Below, piece after piece: positions 36,948 through 46,599 of a stretch of 64,000 nt of DNA (positions are counted from its first letter, which is position 1; every line of letters begins with the position of its first letter). The stretch spans positions 1 through 64,000 of the forward strand of contig CACOAO010000012.1 of the NCBI GenBank assembly GCA_902625215.1, written 5' to 3'. The notes under the pieces are model-generated. The model searched no databases. It was not told the DNA's origin and saw only the letters and a list, made by a program, of their open reading frames with translations. This DNA comes from an uncultured SAR116 cluster alpha proteobacterium. GTDB taxonomy: Bacteria; Pseudomonadota; Alphaproteobacteria; Puniceispirillales; Marisalimonadaceae. Made by a program: the position numbers and the translations under genes.

Positions 36948-37742
36948 TTACTTACAACTTATTTTAGGTAGAACTTCAAATTTTTTTAACAAAGCATTTA
37001 TTTCAAAATTTCCATAATCTACTTTATAAGTGTGGACAACCCCTAGTTTGTCAATTTCTAGATAAATTTCATATTCTGGTTTTGCCTGTTGAGTTTTCTC
37101 TTTATAAAAAGCGACTTTGATTGGCCATACCTGCTTACCTTTCAAATATTGAATATCTTCTGATGTAGATTTTCTATTTTTACCTATAAATGCTGAAACA
37201 ATTTTAATAAATTCCTCATCTTCATTTCCAAAAAATACTTTTTTGGTATAAATTCTCTTTCCACTTTTTGCAGCTTCAATAAGTTTTAATAGGTGTTCTA
37301 TTGGAAATAAAATATCCTTCTTAAAAGTCAACTTTTTTATAGAATTGTCAATTATAGAACCAGAAATAACTCTTTCATTTTTTTCAACAAATCCTTGATA
37401 TGATTTTTCACCATGGAACCTACTTTTTTCATTTAATTCAAAACTATGTTTTGTTCCTAGATAATTTTCAAAGGTAGAATAACTTGAAAAACTATTAGCC
37501 ATCTTTTTGTCCGGTAATTCATAAATAATTACATAATCTTCTTTTATGTTCCAGCCATTACAATTTTCTTTAATCTCAAAAAATGTTTGACCCTGCCCTC
37601 CTTCTAAAAAACTATTGTCTTTAATATTTTCAATATTGAGACTATAAATAGCTTTATGAGATAATAATTGCGAACTAATAGCAAAATTAATATTAGATAT
37701 AAAAATTATTATTGTAATGTAAATATACTTACTGATCGACAT
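36948..37742 (-). CDS. eipB: EipB-family periplasmic cell-envelope protein (DUF1849)
   Basis: A 264-residue secreted protein. The signal peptide is the hydrophobic stretch at 6-21, with likely cleavage near AISS. The mature N-terminus LLSHKAIYSLNI and the ENCNGW segment match EipB (DUF1849), a periplasmic beta-spiral protein of alphaproteobacteria needed for envelope integrity in Brucella. The two cysteines C61 and C263 fit the conserved disulfide of the family. It lies divergent from rnd with a 72-base A/T-rich promoter region. Confidence 0.82.
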   Translation of the reverse strand: MSISKYIYITIIIFISNINFAISSQLLSHKAIYSLNIENIKDNSFLEGGQGQTFFEIKENCNGWNIKEDYVIIYELPDKKMANSFSSYSTFENYLGTKHSFELNEKSRFHGEKSYQGFVEKNERVISGSIIDNSIKKLTFKKDILFPIEHLLKLIEAAKSGKRIYTKKVFFGNEDEEFIKIVSAFIGKNRKSTSEDIQYLKGKQVWPIKVAFYKEKTQQAKPEYEIYLEIDKLGVVHTYKVDYGNFEINALLKKFEVLPKISCK

Positions 37743-37814
37743 ATTTGTACCTCTTCATTAATATTTAAATTTAAAATAAAGTTCTTCTGAAAAATTAAAA
37801 TAAGTTAGTTTAAA

Positions 37815-38966
37815 ATGGATGAAATAAATATAATTAAGGATAATGTTACACTAAAAAGATTTTGTAATAAATGTAATAAGGAAAAAGTTTTAGCAGTTGA
37901 TACTGAATTTGTAAGAGAAAATACTTATTTCCCTGTTTTATGTCTAGTACAAATTGCAAGTGAGACTTTTTCAGCAGTCATTGATCCACTTGCTGAAATA
38001 GACATGAAACCAGTGTGGGAATTACTTTCTAATAAAAAAATTTTAAAAATTTTTCATGCTGGAAGACAAGATATAGAAATTTTTTTCAATCTTACTGGAA
38101 AGATTCCTTCACCAATTTATGATACACAAATAGCTGCTATGTTTTGTGGATTAGGAGATCAAGTAAGCTATTATGGATTAGTTCACAAATTTTTAGGATT
38201 AACAATCACAAAAGAAAGTCAATATTCCAATTGGTTACAAAGGCCACTTACTTATAAGCAATTACATTATGCATTATATGACGTAAAATATTTAATAAAA
38301 GTTTTCCCGTTAATCAACAAATTGATTAGAGATACTAATCGAGAAGATTGGGTAGAAAAAGAAATACAAAGTCTTAAAAATAAAGAATTGTATGCTATTA
38401 ACTCAAATGAAGTTTGGCAAAGAATAAAGATAAAAAATCCTAATAGAGATATTTTAAATACACTAAAATATCTTGCCAAATGGAGAGAAATGGAATGTAA
38501 AAAAAGAAATATTCCTAGAAATAAACTTATTAGAGACGAAATTTTAGTAAATATATCGCAGTTAAAACCTAAAGATATAATGTCTATTAAGAGTATTAGA
38601 GGAATACCTAAGATAGTTAGTGATAACGACTTAAAAAAAATATTAGATGTAATACAAATTTCTCGAAACATTAATATCAACGAATGGCCGAAAATCCCAA
38701 AGCATTTAAAAAAATCAAATATTAATAAAGAAGGTCTAGACCTACTTAAACTGCTTCTATCATATTGTTCAAACAAGAGTGGACTTGCTGAAAAATTAAT
38801 TGCAGATACAGATGATTTAAAATCAATACTTGATGGTCAAAAAGAAAATTTAAAAATTTTTAAAGGGTGGCGTCATGAAATTTTTGGTAAGTTTGTTGAT
38901 TTACTATTAAGTGGTAAGATTGCATTTACTATTAAAAATAACAAAATCAAAAAAATAAAAATTTAA
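37815..38966 (+). CDS. rnd: Ribonuclease D
   Basis: A 383-residue DEDD-family 3'-5' exoribonuclease for tRNA 3'-end processing. Catalytic residues are D29 and E31 (AVDTEFVRE), D86 (HAGRQDIEIF), and Y152/D156 (HYALYDVKYL). An HRDC domain spans about 210-285 (ILNTLKYLAKWREMECKKR). Its last 4 bases overlap the end of the convergent hdaA gene, so the two transcripts must overlap at their 3' ends. Confidence 0.95.
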   Translation: MDEINIIKDNVTLKRFCNKCNKEKVLAVDTEFVRENTYFPVLCLVQIASETFSAVIDPLAEIDMKPVWELLSNKKILKIFHAGRQDIEIFFNLTGKIPSPIYDTQIAAMFCGLGDQVSYYGLVHKFLGLTITKESQYSNWLQRPLTYKQLHYALYDVKYLIKVFPLINKLIRDTNREDWVEKEIQSLKNKELYAINSNEVWQRIKIKNPNRDILNTLKYLAKWREMECKKRNIPRNKLIRDEILVNISQLKPKDIMSIKSIRGIPKIVSDNDLKKILDVIQISRNININEWPKIPKHLKKSNINKEGLDLLKLLLSYCSNKSGLAEKLIADTDDLKSILDGQKENLKIFKGWRHEIFGKFVDLLLSGKIAFTIKNNKIKKIKI

Positions 38967-39688
38967 TTCTCACTTAATTCATTTAAAAAAAATTTAATAT
39001 TTTTGTAAGTTATACTTTTCTTTATTTCTAGTGAGTATAAATCCAATCTATCAATTATCTTTATTACACTGTCGAAACTTCTATTGAGTCTTTCTAGTAT
39101 GTAAATAAGTTTTTTATCACTCATAAATAATTTTTTTTCATTAGAGTATTTTACTAAAAATAAATAGAGAAGCACATCGTCAGGTGATTTAATTTCACTT
39201 GACACTAAACTTCTTATTCTTGAGTTAAGATCACTTATATTCCAATTCATTTGAAAAGGAGACAATCTAGACAAAAATAAAATAGAACCCTCTTTATTTG
39301 TGACTTGATTCACGAAGTGCATAACAATTTCAGGTGGGTAATCTTTTCCTGGAACAAAATCATCTAGTATGAAATTTTTACCATTGGTAACCTGCTCAAG
39401 GCTTTTATTTGTTAAAGAAGTTAGATATTCACAATCAATATTTTGTTTAAAAATTGTGCATAAATGAGTTTTCCCTGAGCCTTTTGGGCCATAAACGATT
39501 GCTCCTGGGATGGAGTTTGTTTTTTTTCTATCTTGCCAATATTTTGAGTTTTCGATTAATTTCACCGCTTCTAAATTGCATTTTGAAACAAGGTAATTTT
39601 CCCTGTTTTTAATTGATTTAAATTTCAGTGGTAAGGCCATTTGTTTATTAATAGCTAATTTGTCAATATTTCTTAATTGTTGATACAT
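38963..39688 (-). CDS. hdaA: DnaA regulatory inactivator HdaA (Hda family)
   Basis: A 241-residue AAA+ protein similar to DnaA domain III. It carries a clamp-binding peptide QMALPL at 16-21, a Walker A motif GPKGSGKT (67-74) and a Walker B FILDDF. With the sliding clamp, Hda proteins promote ATP hydrolysis by DnaA and prevent over-initiation of replication. It starts 7 bases after the AI-2E-family membrane protein, a neighbour pair usual in alphaproteobacteria. The gene overlaps rnd by 4 bases, tail to tail. Confidence 0.88.
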   Translation of the reverse strand: MYQQLRNIDKLAINKQMALPLKFKSIKNRENYLVSKCNLEAVKLIENSKYWQDRKKTNSIPGAIVYGPKGSGKTHLCTIFKQNIDCEYLTSLTNKSLEQVTNGKNFILDDFVPGKDYPPEIVMHFVNQVTNKEGSILFLSRLSPFQMNWNISDLNSRIRSLVSSEIKSPDDVLLYLFLVKYSNEKKLFMSDKKLIYILERLNRSFDSVIKIIDRLDLYSLEIKKSITYKNIKFFLNELSEN

Positions 39689-39695
39689 CTATAGA

Positions 39696-40727
39696 TTACT
39701 CAAAAACCTTTATAAAATAATATCTTACGACAACTCCAACAACAGCAGCTACAGGTAATGAGATTAATACTCCAACAAACCCAGATAAATAAGCGCCTGT
39801 CATTAGAGAAAATATTATCCAAATTGGATTTAATTTTATTGCATCTCCCACTAATTTTGGAGTTAAAAAATAACTTTCTAATAACTGGCCAAAGATGAAA
39901 ATAGAGAATATTAAAAATAATTGAGGTGATATCCCAAATTGTAATAATCCTAATATTACTGTAAGCCCACCACCTATAACAGAACCTAAATAAGGTATAA
40001 ATGAAATTATACCTGCGAAAATTCCTAACAATATTCCAAACTTTAAACCGATTATGAATAAACCTAAACTATAAATCATAGATAATGTCAAACAAACAAG
40101 ACCTTGACCTCTTATAAATTTTGATAAAACTTCATCTATATCTTTTATCAAAATAGGAAAGTCTGTAAAATTAGACTTATCAGCAATGCCATATATAAAA
40201 ACCTTAATTTTGTTAAATTCTAAACTTAAATAAAAACTAATAACAATTATTACTATCATATTAAAAAAACTGTTAATAAATTGAATGCTATTACTTATTA
40301 TTTCATCACTAGTATTTATTAAGCCCTGACTGAAAGGTTTGAATAAAGTTGAATAGTCAACTGTTTTAATTTTTTCAGTAAATAAATATTTAGTATTAAA
40401 GTCTTTAAGGAAGTTTTCAATTTCTGTTAAATACCCTGGTAATAATAAAAATAAATTTTGGATTTGATAAATAATAATTGGCAAAATTAAAATTAAGATA
40501 GATATAATACATATCACAAAAACCAAAATGGATAAAAAACTTGAGAAAGTTTTATTGAAATATTTATCAAAGTAAACCTTAACTGGATTCGTTAAATAAG
40601 CTATTATAAAAGCTATAAAAAAAGGAATAATAACTTCAAACAAATACAAAATAAAAAAAATTATTAAAAGAAAAAAAAGAAATAAATTAAATTTTTTTTC
40701 TGTAAATTTTTTGGTAAAAGCCAACAT
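39696..40727 (-). CDS. AI-2E family transporter (PerM-like)
   Basis: A 343-residue membrane protein of the AI-2 exporter / PerM family, with about eight helices. The N-terminal helices LFLFFLLIIFFILYLFEVII and IIPFFIAFIIAYLTNPV are followed by the family C-terminal block FIPYLGSVIGGG and PKLVGDAIKLNPIWIIFS. Family members export autoinducer-2, sodium/protons or unknown solutes. The position between a DUF2066 gene and hdaA is typical for alphaproteobacteria and suggests a housekeeping role. Confidence 0.88.
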   Translation of the reverse strand: MLAFTKKFTEKKFNLFLFFLLIIFFILYLFEVIIPFFIAFIIAYLTNPVKVYFDKYFNKTFSSFLSILVFVICIISILILILPIIIYQIQNLFLLLPGYLTEIENFLKDFNTKYLFTEKIKTVDYSTLFKPFSQGLINTSDEIISNSIQFINSFFNMIVIIVISFYLSLEFNKIKVFIYGIADKSNFTDFPILIKDIDEVLSKFIRGQGLVCLTLSMIYSLGLFIIGLKFGILLGIFAGIISFIPYLGSVIGGGLTVILGLLQFGISPQLFLIFSIFIFGQLLESYFLTPKLVGDAIKLNPIWIIFSLMTGAYLSGFVGVLISLPVAAVVGVVVRYYFIKVFE

Positions 40728-40753
40728 TAAAACCTCTATTCAAACTCATTCTA

Positions 40754-42097
40754 TTATTTTTTAAGTACATATTGCCAAGAATTTAAATCCATAAAATTTA
40801 ATTTTTTTTCGAAAGCAGCATGAAAAAATGATTTTTTGTTACCCATAAATTTCACTAAGATCCTTCCTTGTGAGTTTGTTATGGAAATAATCTTTACTTC
40901 AATTACAAAAGGTAAGTTTTCTAATATGTGTAAAACATATGGCCAAATACTAGTGTCTTTTTGACTTACAAGAATATTTTTCTCATATTTTAATTTTTTT
41001 ACAGTATTAAAGGAACTTCTACTAATATTCTCAAAACTATTTTTAGTTTTTTTGTCATAGAATATTGTTTCTTTTTGTATTTTTATAAATCCTTTATCTT
41101 TAAATCCAGAAGTTGATTTAACTTTAATTGTTTTATCATTGAATAATAGAACCTTTTCTAATTTGGTAGAATTTATTGTTGTTATTGGAATCATGAGATC
41201 AACTTCATTATAAACACCAGTATCAATTAAATTATCTTTCTTCCAATTTGTTTCAATAGATTTTATAATATTATTTACCTCATTTTCTAAAAGGTTTTTG
41301 TCTAAGTTATAAAATGATGATGTTTTTTTTAGAGAAATTGTCTTCCTATAAATGGTTGACTTAAATTCTCCACTTTTATTATAAAATTTAGAATATGTTG
41401 ATAGGTAAGTTTTACCATCTGTCATTAAAATTGGTTCTGCAACTACCAAAATAAGTGCGTTAGTCTTTTCATTATTTACCAATTTATTAATAAAATCTTT
41501 ATTAGACTTTTTCAAAATATTAGCTGTTAAAATTCTATTTAAGCTAAAATTACCCTTAGCAAGTTTTAATTTAACTAATCCGTCTAACATTTTTAATTTT
41601 TTTTTCCAATTTATATACCAATGATCTTTCTCATCCCACAAAACAATACCTCTTGGTCCTTTAAATATAGGTAGAACCGCTATAGGTTCTCTATATGTTT
41701 CTGCATATCCCAAACTATTTTTTCTAAAAAAATTAATAACCAAATTTCTATTAAAACATATATCAAAGTTTGCTAAAAATCGTTTATCACTGTTAGCTTC
41801 TTTATTTATTTTTAAAAAATCAACTAATGAAGAAATATCTGTTTTATCAAAATTTAAATCTTTATTTTCTACAGTTAACCTATTAATGAGTCTTTTAAAT
41901 CCCATTAATTTAGATTTGTACTCAGCTTCAGATCTGGCTTCGTTAATGGAATCTTTTGTTAAATCAACACTTATGTTTTTAATATAAAATGATGGATTAG
42001 AACAATCTTGATCAGTAAATGCTAACAATTTTGAGCTTAGAAAAAAAATTTTTAAAAATATTAAAAATTTAATTTTTAGGAGTTCAATAAACATCAA
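40754..42097 (-). CDS. DUF2066 domain protein, probably secreted
   Basis: A 447-residue protein with a hydrophobic N-terminus (IELLKIKFLIFLKIFFLSS) that looks like a signal peptide or anchor. The mature part starts YIKNISVDLTKDSINEARSE and continues with AVLPIFKGPRGIVLWDEKD, matching the DUF2066 family of proteobacteria. No enzymatic motif is visible and the function is unknown. Its constant place beside purM and the perM-hdaA pair may simply reflect old synteny. It diverges from purM over a 125-base A/T-rich region. Confidence 0.75.
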   Translation of the reverse strand: MMFIELLKIKFLIFLKIFFLSSKLLAFTDQDCSNPSFYIKNISVDLTKDSINEARSEAEYKSKLMGFKRLINRLTVENKDLNFDKTDISSLVDFLKINKEANSDKRFLANFDICFNRNLVINFFRKNSLGYAETYREPIAVLPIFKGPRGIVLWDEKDHWYINWKKKLKMLDGLVKLKLAKGNFSLNRILTANILKKSNKDFINKLVNNEKTNALILVVAEPILMTDGKTYLSTYSKFYNKSGEFKSTIYRKTISLKKTSSFYNLDKNLLENEVNNIIKSIETNWKKDNLIDTGVYNEVDLMIPITTINSTKLEKVLLFNDKTIKVKSTSGFKDKGFIKIQKETIFYDKKTKNSFENISRSSFNTVKKLKYEKNILVSQKDTSIWPYVLHILENLPFVIEVKIISITNSQGRILVKFMGNKKSFFHAAFEKKLNFMDLNSWQYVLKK

Positions 42098-42222
42098 AAT
42101 TTTACCTACTTTTTTTGATTGATATGTGCTTATAACATCGATATATCAAATATAAATTGTTAAATGTAAACATTATATATAAATCTAATTACAATAACTT
42201 CAAAATTAAGAAAATAACTTAC

Positions 42223-43299
42223 ATGTCAAAAAGTAAAAATAAATCTGCAAAATCAACTATTACTTACAAAGATTCTGGAGTTGACATCGATGAAGGTAAC
42301 AAGTTTATATCAGATATAAATTATATCACGAAATCCACATCTAATGAAGGATCAATTGGAGAATTAGGTGGATTTGGAGGATTATTTGATCTAAAAAAAT
42401 GTGGTTTTATAGATCCTATACTAGTTTCAAGCACTGATGGTGTTGGAACAAAGTTAAAATTAGCTATTGAAACTAAGTCATATTTTAATTTAGGTATTGA
42501 TTTAGTGGCTATGTGTGCAAATGACGTGTTAGCTCAGGGAGCAAGACCTCTTTTTTTTATGGATTATTATGCTACTGGAAAGTTGGACAAATCAGTAGCA
42601 TTGGAGGTTATTAAGGGTATTACAGAAGGTTGTATACAATCAGGTTGTGCACTTATAGGCGGAGAAACTGCTGAGATGCCAGGGCACTATAAGAAAAATG
42701 ATTTTGATATTGCTGGATTTTGTGTGGGAGCAGTAGAAAGACAAAATATTTTTAATAGAAATTCTGTTGTAAAAGGTGACTGCGTTATTGGTTTATCTAG
42801 CAGTGGCGTTCATTCAAATGGTTATTCTTTAATAAGAAAAATATTAGAAGTTAATTGTATAAATATTTTTGAAAGATGCGAATTTGATAAAATTAATAAT
42901 CTCGCAGACATTCTAATGAAACCTACACTCCTTTACACAAAAGCATTTTTAGAAGCAACAAAAAATAATAAAGTAAAATCAATAAGTCATATAACTGGAG
43001 GTGGTTTAATTGATAATCCTCCAAGAGCATTTAACAAAAATCTTACACTTAAGTTTGACATGAAAAACTTTGAACTTCCCCCATTATTTAAATGGCTTAA
43101 AGAAAAAGCTAATATATCACTATTTGAATTAGCAAAAACTTTTAATTGTGGTATTGGTTTTTTAATTTTTGTAGATAGAAAAGATGCTGAAGCAATGATA
43201 AATGATATTAATAAAATAGGTTATAACGCTTTTTTAATTGGATCTATAATTGAAAATGACTTAAATAAAAATGTTGTTTTTGATGGTTGGAACTTTTGA
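42223..43299 (+). CDS. purM: Phosphoribosylformylglycinamidine cyclo-ligase (AIR synthetase)
   Basis: A 358-residue enzyme of purine synthesis that closes the imidazole ring of AIR using ATP. Family blocks are STDGVGTKLKLA, CANDVLAQGARPLFFMDY, GGETAEMPGHY, HSNGYSLIR and HITGGGLIDNPPRAF. ATG at 42223 is chosen; an in-frame TTG 66 bases upstream would add residues unlike the family. In many alphaproteobacteria purN follows; here the next gene is the cytochrome oxidase peptide. Confidence 0.96.
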   Translation: MSKSKNKSAKSTITYKDSGVDIDEGNKFISDINYITKSTSNEGSIGELGGFGGLFDLKKCGFIDPILVSSTDGVGTKLKLAIETKSYFNLGIDLVAMCANDVLAQGARPLFFMDYYATGKLDKSVALEVIKGITEGCIQSGCALIGGETAEMPGHYKKNDFDIAGFCVGAVERQNIFNRNSVVKGDCVIGLSSSGVHSNGYSLIRKILEVNCINIFERCEFDKINNLADILMKPTLLYTKAFLEATKNNKVKSISHITGGGLIDNPPRAFNKNLTLKFDMKNFELPPLFKWLKEKANISLFELAKTFNCGIGFLIFVDRKDAEAMINDINKIGYNAFLIGSIIENDLNKNVVFDGWNF

Positions 43300-43328
43300 C
43301 ACAGTAATTAAATAAAAAAGGATTTAAA

Positions 43329-43457
43329 ATGGCTAATAAAATCGATAAAGAAACCAAAGAACACAAAGAATTTTATGAAAATTTCTTAAAATTTACAACT
43401 TACAGTACCATAATAGTTATAGCAATTGTTGCGCTAATGGCAATCTTTCTTGTTTAA
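43329..43457 (+). CDS. aa3-type cytochrome c oxidase subunit IV
   Basis: A 42-residue peptide with a hydrophilic charged N-terminus (MANKIDKETKEHKEFYENFL) and one C-terminal membrane helix (TIIVIAIVALMAIFLV). The pattern H-x-x-x-Y/F-x-x-F-L-K-x-T-x-x-x-T matches the small alphaproteobacterial aa3-oxidase subunit IV (COX4_pro_2). AGGA at 43319-43322 lies 6 bases before the ATG. It stands apart from any oxidase operon, between purM and ndk, 29 bases after the purM stop. It converges on ndk. Confidence 0.85.
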   Translation: MANKIDKETKEHKEFYENFLKFTTYSTIIVIAIVALMAIFLV

Positions 43458-43464
43458 TAAGAAA

Positions 43465-43884
43465 TTAAATTAATTCTATATTTGCGAAAAAGAATGTAAT
43501 CTCTGCATTAGCATTTTCAAGACTGTCTGATCCATGAACAGAATTTGCCTCAATACTTTCAGCAAACTCATTTCTAATAGTTCCTTCTTCAGCTTCTTCT
43601 GGATTAGTTGCTCCCATGATAATTCTATTTAATTTTACAGCATTTTCACCTTGCAAAACTTGAACAACAACTGGACCTGAAATCATAAAGTCAATCAAAT
43701 CATTGTAAAATGGACGATCTTTATGAACTTCGTAAAATTTTTCTGCCATAGATCTGGTTAGTTGCAGTCTTTTTTGTGCTATTATTTTCAATCCAGATTT
43801 TTCAAATTTAGCATTAATTAAACCAGTTAAATTTCTTTTTGTTGCATCAGGTTTAATAATTGACAATGTTTTTTCAATAGGCAT
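43465..43884 (-). CDS. ndk: Nucleoside diphosphate kinase
   Basis: A 139-residue enzyme that balances nucleoside triphosphate pools by ping-pong transfer through a phosphohistidine. The catalytic H117 is in ANSVHGSDS, with K11 (IIKPDA) and the [14 protein letters not shown] block all present. Length is normal. It lies 40 bases downstream of pepA on the same strand. Confidence 0.97.
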   Translation of the reverse strand: MPIEKTLSIIKPDATKRNLTGLINAKFEKSGLKIIAQKRLQLTRSMAEKFYEVHKDRPFYNDLIDFMISGPVVVQVLQGENAVKLNRIIMGATNPEEAEEGTIRNEFAESIEANSVHGSDSLENANAEITFFFANIELI

Positions 43885-43924
43885 GGTTAAAACTCCAATT
43901 TAAGGTTCAATATCTATTAATTAT

Positions 43925-45388
43925 CTAATATTGCTGTATTAAGTGATATAACATTCTTACACCCCACCCTACACCACCAGATGGAATGCAAGGTGTAGAT
44001 TTATTTTGCCAGGTTACACCTGCAATATCTAAATGAGCCCATGGAGTTTTTTCTATGTGTCTTTTTAGAAAACATCCAGCAGTTATAGATCCAGCACCAG
44101 GGCCTCCAATATTTTTCATGTCAGCAATCTCTGTTTTTATCAATTGATCATAGTCATCGTCTAACGGCATTTCCCAAACTTTTTCTCCTGTAATTTCTCC
44201 AGAATTAAAAATAGATTCGGTAATTTCTTTATTATTTGAAAACAGACCTGCCCTAACATTTCCTAATGCTACAATCATTGCCCCAGTTAAGGTTGCAAAA
44301 TTAATTATAAATTTAGGTTTGTATTTTTTTTCAGTCCAGGAGAGTATATCAGCTAGTACAAGTCTACCCTCAGCGTCAGTATTTAAAACTTCTATAGTTT
44401 GACCAGAAAATGATTTCACGACATCTCCCGGTCTTTGTGCATCGCCATCTGGCATGTTTTCAACCAGACCAATAACACCTATTAAATTATACTTTAATTT
44501 AGAAAGCGCCGCAGCTTCAATAATACCTGTTACGGTAGCTGCACCTCCCATGTCCCATTTCATATCTTCCATTGACTTTGCCGGCTTTAAGGAAAGCCCA
44601 CCAGAATCAAAGCATACTCCCTTTCCTATGAATGCCATTGGTTTATTTTCTTTTTTACCACCTAACCATTCCATAACTACAACTTGACTATCTTTTCTAG
44701 ATCCTCGTCCAACTGCAAGTAATGCTTCCATTCCAATTTTTCGAAGCTGGTTTTCATTATAAATTGTTACTTTAACGCCAATTTTCTTCAATTTTTTACA
44801 TTCGTTAGCAAATGAAGATGGATATAATATGTTTGGTGGTTGCCAGACTAAATCTCTAGCAGTAAAAACACCCTTAGCAAGATTTTGAATTTCAGAAATT
44901 TTCTTTAAATTTTTATTTGGTTCATTACAAACAAAAACAATGTTTTTTAAATTTATTGTTTGTTTTATTTTATTCTTTTTATAATTTTCAAATTTATATG
45001 AACTCAAAAGAATACCTAATGCTGTTCTTTCATTAATTAAAATATCATTTTCATATATATTTGCTTGAGAAGAACTTAACGATTTAATCTTATTATAAAT
45101 TTTACCTCCTAATTCTTCTAGATATTTGTGTGTTAAATCTTTATCTAGAGTTTTTCTCTTCACTAAAAGAAAGTTGCCTTTTTCTGATCTTACCAAAATC
45201 ATATCAGAAGTTTCTTTTGTGATAATTTTTTGAAATAAGTTTAATAAATCATTTTTAAAATAAAAATTGTCAGATAATAGAATATTTTTTTCAGAATAAA
45301 ACAAAATATTGATTTCATCATATTTGAATTTTATATCTTCGTTTTGTTTTTTACATTTAAATTTAATGAACCTTTTATCAATCAACAT
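43925..45388 (-). CDS. pepA: Leucyl aminopeptidase (M17 family)
   Basis: A 487-residue cytosolic aminopeptidase removing N-terminal residues from peptides, with two metal ions. The C-terminal catalytic domain has GKGVCFDSGGLSLKPA, the MKWDMGGAA segment and the signature NTDAEGRLVLAD. The N-terminal macro-like domain is divergent and lysine-rich. In other alphaproteobacteria holC is often next to pepA; it is not seen here. It diverges from lptF over 89-104 bases. Confidence 0.95.
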   Translation of the reverse strand: MLIDKRFIKFKCKKQNEDIKFKYDEINILFYSEKNILLSDNFYFKNDLLNLFQKIITKETSDMILVRSEKGNFLLVKRKTLDKDLTHKYLEELGGKIYNKIKSLSSSQANIYENDILINERTALGILLSSYKFENYKKNKIKQTINLKNIVFVCNEPNKNLKKISEIQNLAKGVFTARDLVWQPPNILYPSSFANECKKLKKIGVKVTIYNENQLRKIGMEALLAVGRGSRKDSQVVVMEWLGGKKENKPMAFIGKGVCFDSGGLSLKPAKSMEDMKWDMGGAATVTGIIEAAALSKLKYNLIGVIGLVENMPDGDAQRPGDVVKSFSGQTIEVLNTDAEGRLVLADILSWTEKKYKPKFIINFATLTGAMIVALGNVRAGLFSNNKEITESIFNSGEITGEKVWEMPLDDDYDQLIKTEIADMKNIGGPGAGSITAGCFLKRHIEKTPWAHLDIAGVTWQNKSTPCIPSGGVGWGVRMLYHLIQQY

Positions 45389-45435
45389 AATTTATCCTTT
45401 AATTCAAATAGAATTATTGTATTAATCTAAATAAG

Positions 45436-45450
45436 TTATAGTACTATAAT
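45436..45450 (+). promoter_or_regulatory. Palindrome with perfect -10 hexamer between pepA and lptF
   Basis: TTATAGTACTATAA (45436-45449) is a 14-base perfect palindrome. It overlaps TATAAT (45445-45450), a consensus -10 element facing lptF. A weak -35 match, TTAATC, lies 17 bases upstream (45422-45427). It could be an operator, or a two-way promoter serving both genes. Confidence 0.4.
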
Positions 45451-45492
45451 TATTTAGAAAAAATTCAATATAAATCTTTGAGAAAAACTTTT

Positions 45493-46599
45493 ATGATTTT
45501 GAATTGGTATATCTTTAGACAAACATTTAACAATGTAATAATTTCCATTTTTGTCCTTGTAGGTATTATATGGTTAAGTCAATCTTTTAAAAATATAAAA
45601 TTGATAATAAATAAGGGTGCTGGTCTTTTAGAATTCTTTATATTATCCGCATATAGTCTGCCTAGTTGGCTTTTAATAGCTATACCGTTTGGTGTATTTT
45701 CAGGATGTATGATTTCGTATTTAAAACTTCAAAATGATCAAGAAATTTTAGTTATGAGATCTGCTGGGATAAGTCCTATAAAGCTAAGCATGCCAGCCCT
45801 TTTTATAGCAATATTAGCATCTACTATTTTGTTTATCTTATCTCACTTTATCTTGCCAAAAACTTACAAGAATTTTAAAATATTACAGAATGAAATCAGA
45901 AATAGTTCACAAGATTTTATTGTAAAAGATAATATTTTTATTGATTTAAATAACAAACAAACAATTTTTATAAGAAATATAAACAAAAATAATGAGCTAG
46001 AGGAGATTTTTATTCAAGATAAAAGTGACCCTGAAGCAGTCGTTGAGTTTTTTTCAAAAAGAGGATACTTAATTAGAAAAGATACAATTATTTTGAATAT
46101 GCAAGATGGAACAAGAATTTCAACTGACTTAAAAAAAAGGTCAACAATATTAAACTTTAAAAGCTATGATATTGGACTACAGCAGAAAAATAAAAAAGTA
46201 TCACAAAGAGTTATAGAGTATAATGAATATAGTTTTTTTGAACTACTAAAAAAATCACAAAATGCTAGTAAAAACAGGGGTAAATTATTGGCAGAAGCAC
46301 ATAGTAGAAATACTGTAACATTCATGCCGTTAGTGTTTTGTTTGATTGTAATGGTAATTATATTAAAAGATAACTATTCAAAGAAATTTTTAATTTATAA
46401 AAAAACATTAGGCATTGGGCTAATCGTAATAATTCAAACTTTTGTTTTAATAATAAAAAATTCTGCACATTCTAATATAACATTCATGCCATTAATGTAT
46501 ATTTTTCCAATCTTGATCTTAATATCTTGTTTAATTTTACTTAAAACTAGTAATAAGTATTCAAAGCTTTCATTTTTCCCTAAAAAAGTTATCAGATAA
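45493..46599 (+). CDS. lptF: LPS export permease LptF
   Basis: A 368-residue YjgP/YjgQ-family inner-membrane protein of the LptB2FG lipopolysaccharide extractor: membrane helices at both ends flank a periplasmic beta-jellyroll. The N-terminus WYIFRQTFNNVIISIFVLV and the block QNDQEILVMRSAGISP are typical. ATG at 45493 is preferred over an in-frame TTG 15 bases earlier, as family members begin close to this helix. The stop shares one base with the lptG start (TAATG). Confidence 0.92.
   Translation: MILNWYIFRQTFNNVIISIFVLVGIIWLSQSFKNIKLIINKGAGLLEFFILSAYSLPSWLLIAIPFGVFSGCMISYLKLQNDQEILVMRSAGISPIKLSMPALFIAILASTILFILSHFILPKTYKNFKILQNEIRNSSQDFIVKDNIFIDLNNKQTIFIRNINKNNELEEIFIQDKSDPEAVVEFFSKRGYLIRKDTIILNMQDGTRISTDLKKRSTILNFKSYDIGLQQKNKKVSQRVIEYNEYSFFELLKKSQNASKNRGKLLAEAHSRNTVTFMPLVFCLIVMVIILKDNYSKKFLIYKKTLGIGLIVIIQTFVLIIKNSAHSNITFMPLMYIFPILILISCLILLKTSNKYSKLSFFPKKVIR

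Noticed and set aside
42157-42222. Upstream TTG start for purM
   Set aside because: The extra 22 residues do not look like PurM, and no ribosome site precedes them.
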